The notes beneath the pieces are model-generated. The model was given only the letters and a program-made list of their open reading frames with translations, was not told the DNA's origin and ran no database searches. The position numbers were made by a program, and so were the translations under genes. DNA of 64,000 bases from Romanomermis culicivorax (lineage: Eukaryota > Nematoda > Enoplea > Mermithida > Mermithidae), in contig CAWUHX010000510.1 of assembly GCA_963922205.1 (NCBI GenBank), positions 1-64,000 of the forward strand, given 5' to 3'. Below are positions 22,004 through 34,000 of this stretch, one piece after another. Every line of letters begins with the position of its first letter. The stretch's first letter is position 1.

Positions 22004-25000
22004 GTGAGGAGAGAGAAAAAGAAATTTTCGGGGAAGTGAGATTCTGGGGCACCATCCGGGAGTTATTTTTTTGTTTTTGCGATATCTCGATCAAAAAGTG
22101 AGCTAGAAAAATGGGAATAGTATAGTTTGATAGATCTCGACGATATCTGTCGATTGATACCAAATTTTTTACGATTTGAAGCTTTTCTCACGAGATAGGT
22201 TTTTAAAAGTTTGCCACCAAAATGTCCATGATCATGTATACCACAGGAATAGATTATCTGAATTGTTGTGGATTAATCTTGACCTAAGCTTAAACTTATC
22301 ATATATTCCTAGCCTTGAGTATGGTTTGAACATATGTGATTCCTGAATCACTTTCGATCTAGTCAACTAAAATGATTCATTTTTATATTTAATTTCTTTT
22401 TTTCTTTTTTCTTGTTTTTCTTTTTTCTTGTTTTTCTTTTTTCTTGTTTTTCTTTTTTCTTGTTTTTCTTATTTTTGTTGTTTTTCTTGTTTCCATGCTT
22501 TTTCTCCCTTTTCCTTCTTTTTATTATTCTTTTCTTTTTGTTCTTTTTGCTCTTTTCCTTCTTTATCTTATTCTTTTCTTTTTCTTGTTTTCTTGTTTTT
22601 CTTTTTTTTTTTTCTTTTTCTTCTTCTTCTGATTCTTTTCTTCTTTTTCATCTTTTCCTTCTTTTTCTTCTTTCCCTATTTTTCTCGTTTTTATTTATTT
22701 TCTTTTTTTTCTGTTTCTTCTTTTTCTTTTATTTCTCATTTTTCACCTTTATCTTCCTTTTCCTTTTTTTCTTTCTTTTCTTTTTCTTACCTTTTTTCTT
22801 TTCTTTTTTTCTTTCTTCTTTTTCTTCATTTTCTCATTCTTTTCTTTTTCTCCCTTTTCTCATTCTTTTCTTTTTCTTCCTTTTCTTTTTTCATTTGTTT
22901 TTCTTGTATTTCTTCTTTTTTTCTTCTTTTTCTTTTTGTTCTTTTTCTTCTTCTTTTTTTTCTACTTCTTCTTTTTCTTCTTTCTCTTTTCCTTTTCTTC
23001 TTTCTCTTTTCTATTTTCCTCTTTTTCTGATTCTTTTTTTTCTTTATCTTGTTTTTTTCGTTTTTCTTGTTTTTTCGTTTTTGTTGTTTTTCTGTTTTTC
23101 TTCACTTAATTTTTGTCTTCATTTTCTTTTTTTTCTTCCTTTTCTTCTTTTTCTTCCTTTCATTCCTTATCTTCTTTTTCTTCTTTTCCTTCTTTATCTT
23201 ATTCTTTTCTTTTTCTTGTTTTTCTTTTTTTTGTTTTTCTTCATTTACATGTTTTTCTTCCTTTTCTTCTTTTTCTTCTATTCCTTCTTTATCTTATTCT
23301 TTTCTTCTTCTTGTTTTTTATTTTTCTTGTTCTTCTTGTTTTTGTTGTTTCTGTTGTTTTTCTTCCTTTACTTCTTTTCTTCCTTTTCTTATTTTTCTTC
23401 CTTTTCTTATTTTTCTTCCTTTTCTTATTTTTCTTTTTTTTCTTTTTTTCGCCTTTTTCTTCCTTTCCTCCTTTATCTACTCTCTTTTTTCTTCTTTTTC
23501 TTTTTTATCTTATCCTTTTCTTTTTCTTCTTTTTTTTTCTTATTCTTCTTGTTTTTTTTCTTTCTTTCCTTTTCTTCTTTTTCTTGTTTTCTTGTATTTC
23601 TTGTTTCTCTTGTTTTTTGATTCTTCTTCTTTTTCTCCCTTTTCCTCTTTTCTTCGCTTTCTTTTTTTCCTTTTTTGTTTTTTTCTTTTTTATCTTTTTC
23701 TTCGTTTTCTTCCTCTTCTTTCTCTTTTCCTTCTGTTTCTATTTCTATTTCTGTTTCCTTTCCTTTCTTTTCTTTTCTTTTCTTTTCTTTTCTTTTCTTT
23801 TCTTTTCTTTTCTTTTCTTTTCTTTTCTTTTCTTTTCTTTTCTTTTCTTTTCTTTTCTTTTCTTTTCTTTTCTTTTCTTTTCTTTTCTTTTCTTTTCTTT
23901 TCTTTTCTTTTCTTTTCTTTTCTTTACTTTTCTTTTCTTTCGGCACCTTTTTTTCCATGCTTAAACTTTTTTCTGCCAATTCATGGCTCATCATATGATG
24001 TTTTGCCGACAAATTTTTCAAGGTCAATTCGGGTAATTTTTAGTGCATCCATTTTCTTGACAAATGACGTCATTCAAAAACATCCCAAATTTGGTCTTCA
24101 AAAAGAGGCAATTTCGACGCCAAATGAGTGTCGTTTGCGACGAAGAAATTTATATCCAGAAAAAAAGGGAACATCCAGGACAGCTCTTGTTTTTAGACGA
24201 ACTCTTGATTGATTGACACCTATGGAAATGAAGTAATTGTGAATTACCGGGTCAGGGTGCAGCAGCCAAAGTTGCAAAATTTGCATATTAAATCAGTTTA
24301 ATGTTTTTTTGTTTTTGTTTTTCTGATCAGTAAGGACAAATATTTTTTAGCAGCTTACTGTATTAGAAAATTTCATAGTTTATGTGATAACTGATTTAAA
24401 AAAAACTGACGAAAAAAATTTTTTAAGCATTGAAATTTCCTTCTATTCAAACAAATGGCAGGAATTTACAATTCGGTAAGTTCAACTTTTTACCAAAAAC
24501 CCCCATTTTTCAATGTTTCAGATCAAAAACTTTAAAAAAATTTTGGAAAAAAAGGGCGGAAAACAGTAATTTCCAAAAAACACTTAAAAAAAATTTGAAA
24601 ATTTTTCATGGAAATTACAGTAATCATACCTTTCTACCAAAATCCTAAGCCTAAGCCTAAGCCTAAGCCTAAGCCTAAGCCCTAAGCCTAAGCCTAAGCC
24701 TAAGCCCTAAGCCTAAGCCTAAGCCTAAGCCTAAGCCTAAGCCTAAGCCTAAGCCTAAGCCCCCCCTCCAAGTTCTTTTTGACCTCGCCATTCACCATTC
24801 CACTCCGACCGCCCTAAAAACCAAACTAATTCTGTACTTTTGAGCAACCACTAACAAGGAAAACACAACTTCAGGCAATTTTGGTTACTTACCGTATTGT
24901 TAAAATTAGCCAAACAAATGATTATAAATTGCTGTTTTTAAATCTAAAAAAAACACTCAAATTTTTGTCTTGCACTCGAAAATATCTCGACTTTCATAAT

Positions 25001-28000
25001 TTACTGCGGGTTCAAGTCTTGTTTCAGGTTCGGGTTCGGGTTCTGGCTCCGTTGTATCTTCGGTGTCATCGGGGTTTTAGGAGTGGGATTCCAGGATTCG
25101 TCCTTAATGCACGTGTTTCCGACGCCCACGCTTATCTGATTAAGACTTAATTAAGGCACTTAAACCTGATGATAATTAACCCACAGACTAAGAAAACCAA
25201 GTTCCTTAATCTGTCTCCCAATTTGATACGAGTTTTCTCCGATTTATCTAACACAAAAACACACTTACTCATACAAAATTCGAGTGGGCAAGGAATAATA
25301 AAACTCCCTCGTGCTAGGGGAAATCAGTGTTACCAACTTCTGCCTTCAAAATCCCCCCCAAAAAACCCCAATTTTGGGAAAAAAACCCAAAATTTTCAAA
25401 TTGTATATGTATGGAACAATGCTCAATTTAGCATAATTGTATGATAAAACAATACATTCTTCAAAATTTTTATTCAAATTTCATCCAAAACTTCATGGAC
25501 TTCATTAACACACGCAATATCATCATTATCACTTTCAAACTTTTTAAAATCATACATTTTTACATTGAAGTTTTTCAACATTGACTGAGTTCTATTCATG
25601 GAAAAACAACTTTCACTACGCAGAGCTAAACAATAACAAACAGTCAAAATTTCGTCGAGCATTTCAACACTCATACGATTGCTCAACTTATTTTTCACTA
25701 CATTCATGATTGAAAAAACTCTTTCCACAGCAGTGTTCAAAAATGGAAGGCACAACATTGACAATGCAAATCGCGATATATATTCATACCTCTTTTCATC
25801 ACAAGCATTTTTGTTGCTCCAGCAAGAAATCCGTCGGAATACTCGATAAACTCTCGATAATTAGGAAAGAGTCCGAAAAATCTTCATAGTTGCAAAAAAA
25901 TATTAGACTAAAAAAGGAGAAAAAGCACTAAAGAAAAACGGTGATGATGAATAATACTTTGTAAAAATACAGTATTCTACTTTAAAAAGTAATTACTACT
26001 TGTTGAACAGAATCCAGAAAAAAACCCCAAATTTAAAAAAAAACCCCGAAGAAAACCCCACACTATGTAAAACCCCAAAAAAACCTCAAATTGAAAAGAA
26101 AACCCCAAATTTTGGGGAAAAACCCCGCAGTTGGCAACACTGGGGGAAATACACAATGGCCTTTGTGCACGGGTAGTCGGGTTAATACAGAAAAATATAA
26201 CAACAACGAAAAATGATGAGAGAGAGAGAGCCCAACACACTCGTGCTGATTTGCGTTACAGTAAGACGTCTCTCGATGGTCCACCTTGCTCGCTCCACTT
26301 TGAACCTGCGTGCCTCTTTCAAAAAACGACAAATACGAGAATACTCTATGAAGTGGTGGAAATACACTACAAGAGTTCGGGTTTGGCTTCAGGTTTGGGT
26401 TCAGCTTTGGCTTCGGGTTCAGGTTTAGGTTCCGGTTCAGCTTCCGATTGGGGTTCAGGTTCGGGTTCAGGTTTGGGTTCTGCTTTGGCTTTGGGTACGA
26501 ATGTAGGTTCGGCTTCTGACTTCTATAGCTATTTCTAACTTCAGTGCTGACTTCTATAGCTTTCAAATGGATAAAGCTTTTTTAATGCAGTTTGCTGCTG
26601 TTGATAGGTAAAAGATCTGATATAAATATTGCAAAGTTTCTGCCTTATTTATCAAATACTGACTGGCAAAAAAACAAAAAAACAAAAATAAGCAGAAAAT
26701 ATAACAGAAAAAAAGTAAAATAGATCCAATCATAAAAACCATTGGAAAATTGAAAACTACAAAAGGGCTTTTTAATGTGTTCTGCTTTGTGTTTCACCAC
26801 TATTTTTTTTCGAACTGATCAATGTCAGAATTGATTTTGCTTTTAATTTTGTTTTTTTCCAATTTCAAAACAAAAGCTCTTGAATTTTAGCAAAATTTTG
26901 CGCACATTGAAACAAGGAACTAATGACTTTAAATTAAGAGTAAATTACGAATTTGGGCGATTTTCAAGATGTGTATTGTGTGTAAACAGCTTTACGGAAC
27001 ATTTTTCACAATAGGACAACTTTTACTCTTTTTTTTTAAATGACCACAAGGCGACCAGAGCTGACCTCCATACCTTTCGAATGAATGAAGCTTTTTTAAT
27101 GCTAATTGCTGCATTAGAATGATCTTTTTGTCTTTGTTGCAACGGCCAAATTTTATTATCCTAGCATTTATGGTTATTGTACGAACAGAAATTTAGTAAA
27201 AGTGGTCATTTTTCAAAAAGTAAAACTTGTGAAATCAAAGTAAAAGTTGTCCTATTGTGAAAAAAGTTCTGTAAAGCACAATAATACTTTAAAAATTACC
27301 CAGATTTGTAAGTATTGCTAATTTAAAGTCATCAACTTCTTTTTTCAATATGGACAAAATTTCGCCAAAATCAAGAACTTTGGTTTCGAAATTGGAAAAA
27401 AAGCAAAATCAAAGTAAAATCAATTCCGTCATTGATCAGATCAAAAAACGACTAAAATTATTGGTGAAACAGAAAGTAGGACGCATTAAAACGGCTCTCT
27501 TGTAGTTTCCAGCTGTTATATGGTTCTTATGATTGGATCTATTGTTCTTTTCTGCTGTAAAACATGTTGATTTTGTCAATTTTTTAAATATTAATTATCA
27601 AAAAAATAGATGTTTAGTATTTTTGATTCTAGTCAGTCGATACAGTCAATATCTGGCTTAAACTTTTCAGTTTTCATGCCACATGTTTTGTGTATCAATG
27701 GCAGAAAACCGCATTAAAAAAGCTTCAACCGTTTGAAAGGTTTGGAAGTTAGTACTGGTGTTGTGCAGGTCTTTTCTTAGGAAGTTTAAGAAAAGATGGA
27801 GGCTTCTGGTCTGAACTGACCTGTTAGAACTACTCCCTTGGCTAAGCCTCGGTGATAGTGCAACAGTCCAGTTCCCCAGACTTACAACAACAAAGATAAC
27901 CTTAACTTTAAATGCGGGGCCTCACCAGAGAGCTCTGCAGTCTCCTAGATGAGACAAGGAATCCCCTCAGGGATAGACTTACTTGAATGGATCCCCTAGC

Positions 28001-31000
28001 AGGTTTTCCAAAGCTTGCTGACTGCAAGCTAGCGCCTGGGCCTTTGGTCCTTCACTCCTGTCGGTCGAAAGTATCTAAATAGTAAAGAATATGTAAATTA
28101 ATAAAAACCGACGAATAGTAAAAAAGATGTGGATGGGCCACTATTATTTTTATGTAAATATTAGACGTCCTTGCTGGGAATATGTTATTGGACGCCAGCA
28201 AAATATATCAAAATATAATAAAAACAATATTAGTGAAAGAATGATTTCACTATCACTTTTTCGTCTTTCTGTGGCGCTCCATGTCTATGCAAATGTTTGC
28301 GCCGCTGGTCGTCCAAATCTTTGATTTGCATGGCGATTTCCCAATGCGACTTGTCATCAACAGGGTGCCCAACACTGGTGGCCTTTTTTGGCTCACCCTG
28401 TATGATTACATACTATTGTGTACAAATATACCCATACACTGTACTTATATAGTGACCTATAGGCCTCTTTGTCGCTGCTAAATGCAAAAATGGAGAAATA
28501 TTTCCATTTCTGACAATCGTAGATCCCTTTGATGCCTGTCGAATTTTTTTTTTCGAGCTGATGTTGGACACTTTCTATTGGTGTCAAAAACCAAAACCAA
28601 GAAAAACTTTCATATTCACACTGGCGTAGACCTGGCTCCCAGATGATCAGGCACCATCAATGGCACTGGTGGCACCAGGACATCCGTAATTTTTCCTGAA
28701 ATTTTCAAGGAGAATTTTTCGTAAGTGGAATCGAAATATTTGAATTTGGCTGTGGTTCCATAACATGCGAAGGATAGATATGTGACAATTAAAAAATTTT
28801 TGAGTATGTTCAAAGACAGTATCTGTCATTGTTTTACCATTAAAAATGGATTAATTTCAGTTTTTAATTCAAAAAAAAAGAAAGCGAAAGTACGTGAAAT
28901 ATAGATTAGAGCAAGTTCTTTCTGGTTTTGAAAATAAAGCTTGCTACAGTAATTTTTACATTCAGTATGTAGAAAATCTAACTTTTAGAATTTTTGCCCT
29001 ATGGACAAACCATTTATTTTTTGGACCATATTCTATCATGAGACAAACTTTTACGAAAGTTATGCGAAAGCCTGGCTATCAGGATTATAATCAGTGATCA
29101 GGATCCACCATCATTTGGTTGTAGAAATGAACATCAAAAAATTTGGATTTTTTGATCACTCCTTTCTAAGGTTGGTATATGTTTATTTCCTGCAAATCAG
29201 TGAAAATTTTATCATACAGATTACTGTAGGTATTGCATTTAATAATTTCAAGATAGAAAATCTATGCTCATTTTTCGTATTATTCATGCCTATCAATCTT
29301 TTTTTTGATAGCTAAATGCGTCTGACTTCTAAAATTTTTCACTTCTTTTCTTTGTTTTGTTTCTTTGACGCTTTTGCGGGGTGTTCTTTCGTGGGTGGAG
29401 GTAATTTTCACCAACAAAATTTATCATCTTCTAATTTAGCCGAAAATTTTCAATTTTGTCAGCAATAAAGAGATAGATGCGAAAAAACTTGTCTGGATAG
29501 ATGAAATTTAGACTAAAATACTGTGGAATATTTGCTTTTGTTGAAAAATTTCAAATTTGCATTCAATGACTAAAAGTCTGACATCTAAAAAATAAAAGTC
29601 GTCTTTCGTCGCCCCAAAAAATGAAAAACCATTATTCACTTGCTAAATTTTTTTCAATATTCCTTTTTCTTCTTTTGCTGCTGCTCTCTTTCGCTCCTGC
29701 TGCTCTTAAAATGGCAGAAATTTCCAAAACATTCTAACTTTGATTTATGTGTTTCGTCGTCCTCTTCTTTCTTTTTTAGCAACAGTGAAATTTTTTTTTT
29801 TATTGGTGGGAAAAAAACGTCAGTTGCTCTTTCGAGAAGTCAGTTTTTCAACGTTGGTAGGACTCAGTTTTCTTTTCTTGGTCGTTTTTTTCCCCGAAAA
29901 TTTGCGTCAAAAAAGCCCATGAAACAAAAAGATTAAAAAATTTCCAAATCGAAAACAACATAAATAACTTTAGAGCGACATCATTCCACAAAAAACGCCC
30001 AAAAGTTTGAAATTACAGTGTCTATTTTATCAAAATAATCATATGTTTTAAAATTAATAGTAGATAAAGAGACGAAAAAACGTAGGTTCAATTTTTTAAA
30101 CAATACAGTATAAAATATTTATACTGTAGAAAAAATAACTTTTTGTGTGACGAAAGGCGACCATAAAATCATGACCGTCTTTAATTGATTTATATAGAAG
30201 TGTATATCAACATCATCAGGTTATAGGTAAAAAAATCAGTTTATCTCTTTTTGGCTTATGAACGAGAAGATTTTTATCATTGATTACAGTAATATTATCA
30301 CATTTTTTCTTCATTAGTGGCTCTAGGGGCTAGCACAGGAAGTACACCAAACATGGACACGTTATAGGTATAGGCTTCAGGTGCCGGCCGCTGGTCTATT
30401 CCCAAGTGAGCGATTCTCAAGTGAGCGAATTCCCAATTGAGCGATTCTCAAGTGAACGATTCACAAGTGGGCGAATTCCCATGTGAGCGATTCCCAATTG
30501 AGCGACGAATACCCATTTAAGTGATTCCCAGGTGAACAATTCCCAAATCGGCGAATTCCCAAGTGAGCGGATTTTCCAATTGAGCGATTCCGATGTGAGC
30601 TATTCTCAAGTGAGCGAATACCCAAGTGAGCGATTCCCAATTGAACGAATTCCCATTTGAGTGATTCTCATGTGACCAATTCGCAATTGAGCGAATTCTC
30701 AAGTGAGCGATTCTCAAGTGAGTGATTCTCAAGTGAGCAAACTCCCAAGTGAGTGATTCTCATGTGAGCGATTCCCAATTGAACGAATTCCCATTTGAGC
30801 GATTCTCATGTGAGCTATTCTCAAGTGAGCGAATTCCCAAGTGAATGATTCTCATGTGAGCGATTCCCAATTGAACGAATTCCCATTTGAGCGATTCTCA
30901 TGTGAGCAATTCCCAATTGAACGAATACCCATTTGAGCTATTCTGATATGAGTGATCCCCAAATGATCGAATTCCCAAGTGAGCGAATTCCCAATTGAGC

Positions 31001-34000
31001 GAATACACATTTGAGCGATTCTCATATCAGTGATCCCCAATTGAGCGAATTCTCATGTGAGCGATTCCCAGTTGAACGATAACTAGCAAGATTCCATCTC
31101 ACTGTAGAAAGCACACCTGAAGCTTCAACCTCAGAATTGCACATTACTGTAGAAAGTACGCCTGGAGCTTTAACCAGCAAAAATCCAAATTGCTGTAGAA
31201 GTGACATTCCACATCACTGTAGAAAGTGGGCTTGAAGCTTTCACATGCAAGGTTCCACATCACTGTAGAAAGTACACCTGGTGTTTCAACCTGAAAAATT
31301 CCACATTGCTGTAAAAAGTACGTCTACAGTTTTAACATGCAAAATTCTGCGTCACTGTAGAAAAGTGTGCCTGAAGGTTCAACGTGCAAGTTTCCATATG
31401 TAGGAAGTACACCTGCAGCTTCAACCCCAAAATTCCACATTGCTGTAGAAAGTGCGCCTGAAGCTTTAACATGCAAGATTCCACATCACTGTAGAAAGTA
31501 CGCCTGAACCTTTAACCTGCAGAACTCCACATTGCTGTAGAAAGTACGCCTGAAGCTTTAGCATGCAAAATTCCACGTCACTCTAGAAAGTACTAGAGAT
31601 GTATCGGGTACCCAAAATGAGACCCAAAATTACCCGATCATTTTGTTGAACTTGGAGCCGGACCTGGACCCAATATTCTTAAAATTTTGGACCTCGATCA
31701 GGACCAGATATTTTCAAAATTTTTGATCCGATACACCTCTGGTTTTTATTACGTGAAGATATGCACCTATATTGCACAGATAAGTGTTTTAAAGAGTATA
31801 ATGGACCCGGACGTGAAATGAGACCCAAAATTACCCCGATTATTTTGCTGGACCTGGAGCTGGAAATGAAAATTTAAAAATTTTGGACCTGGAACTAGAC
31901 TTGGACCTGATATTTACAAAATTTTGGAATGGTACATACACCAAGAGCTTTAACCTGCAAAATTCCACATCTATGTAGAGAGTAGGCCTCAACCTTTAAT
32001 GCTTGATTCCCTATCACTGTAGAAGGCACGGAGAGTCGACCCGAATGAGTTCCCATTAAAAATTGGTGATGCAAAGTTGTCTCAGGATGCAAAAATTTTA
32101 AAATTGATAGATTTTTTATGATTTTCTCAAAATTTTTTGAAATTTTTATAAGTTAATGCACCTTCTTCTTACTTGCGTTAACCACGCATCTCAGGGTCGG
32201 ATTGCTGGCATGTCTGTCTTCATGTTGTGCAGGACTTTCCTTAAGGGTTTAAGAAAAGCTTGGTTCTGGTCTGAACTGACCTGTTAAAACTAATCCCTTG
32301 GCTAAGCCTCGAAGATAGTGCAACAGTCCAGTTCCCCAGACCTGGCAACAACAAAGTTAAACTTACTTTAAATGAGCGGACCTCACAACAGAGCCCTCTA
32401 AGTCTCCTAGGAGAGAAAGGTATCCCCTCCGGGATAGGCTTACTTGCAGGATCCCTTGACAGGTTTTCCTGGAGCTTGCAGTCAGCAAGTGGGCGCCTGA
32501 GCCTTTGGCCCTCCAATCCAAACGATCAGTTTGCTCTTAATAATAAACAATATATAAAACAATAAACTCTGAGGAATATTAAAAAGAAAGTGGATACACC
32601 ACTAATATTTTTATGTAAATTTAATAAACAAATGCTGGGATAAAGTTTATTGGACGCCAGCTATATTTATCGAAAAATATAATAATGACAATGAATGAAT
32701 CACTATCACTTTTTGGTCTTTCTGTGGCGCTCCATTTCTATGCAAATGTCTGTGCCGCTGGTCATCCAATTCGTCGATTTGCATGGCGATTTCCCGACGC
32801 AACTTGCCATCAACAGGGTGCCCAACATTCACTTGGTTAAAAAAATGCCTTCTACGATTCTATCTATCCAACGTTTCTTTAAAACCATGAAACTCTCGAA
32901 TTTTTTAAACCCAAAACCTAATGGTTTTATGGGTTTACTCAGTTTTTTACAAAAATTTGACAAATTTTGTACAATTTTACAATTTTTTGTGTGTGCATAA
33001 AACCACAAAAATTCCACCTTGCTGTAGAAGGTACATTTGGCGGTTTAATGTGCAAAGTTTCACTTTGCTGTAGAAAGTAGAACTATTCGACCCTACTCTA
33101 GGTTAAAAATGCAACAAAGTCGACAGCTGGTTTATAAAAAGGTGCAAAAATTGGCTGGAGGCCAAAAAAACATGAATGTGTGTGAAAATCTCACATTTCG
33201 AGTTGATAATTTTCAAAATTTGAAATTATTGTGCGTAAAATTGTAAAACCCTTAAGCTTTTTGATGCAAAATTGAACTGTTTTACAGTTTTACTCATGAA
33301 AAATTGTGCAATTTTAAAAATTTTTCCAAAAATTTTACAACTTTTTCTACTTAGAACCGTAAAACCCGCAAACTTTTTATGTGCAAAACCTAACAACTTC
33401 GTGGTTTTATTCGTGAAAAATCGTATAACTTTAAAAATTAAAAAAAAAATTCACAATTTTTGTACATTAAACCGTAAAAAATTAAAAAGTTGGCTTGAAA
33501 CCGAAAAAACATGCTCAAAAATTTTACATTCCGAGTTGAAAATTTTCAAAATTCAAATTTTTTGTGTAAAAAAACTGTAAAATCTTCAAGCTTTTTGCTA
33601 GCAAAACCTAATGGTTTTACGGTTTCAATTACGAAAATAATTGTGCAACTTTAAAAATTTTTACACAAATTTTACAAATTATTGTGCATAGTACCATAAA
33701 ACTGTAAAACCTAACGGTTTTATGGTTTTACACGAAAAAAACGAAAATTTTGAAATTTTGAAAAAGTTTTTCCAAATTTTTGTACATAAAACTGTAAAAG
33801 ATGCAAAAGTTGGCTCAAGGCCGGAAAATCACGAATTTCAAATTCTGAGCTAAAATTTTTCAAAATTTGAATTTTTCCCGCGTAAAGCCATGAAACCATA
33901 AAACCCTTTAATTTTTTGTATGCAAATCCTAATAGTTTTACAGTTTTACTCATGAAAAATTGCGAAACATTGAAAATTTATACAAAAATTCTACAAATTT

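Noticed and set aside
21331..22101. Single-exon 256-aa protein ending ...[11 protein letters not shown]
   Set aside because: It reads through a good GTGAGG donor in the middle of the filter motif; splicing to 35581 restores TIGYGN and a full channel.
26131..26566. Gly/Ser-rich and Asn/Pro-rich frames on both strands
   Set aside because: Produced by the GGTTC-type hexamer array; no other coding evidence.
29640..29936. Plus-strand frame of 98 codons ([12 protein letters not shown]...)
   Set aside because: T-rich low-complexity leader and no domain; a second overlapping frame is also open.
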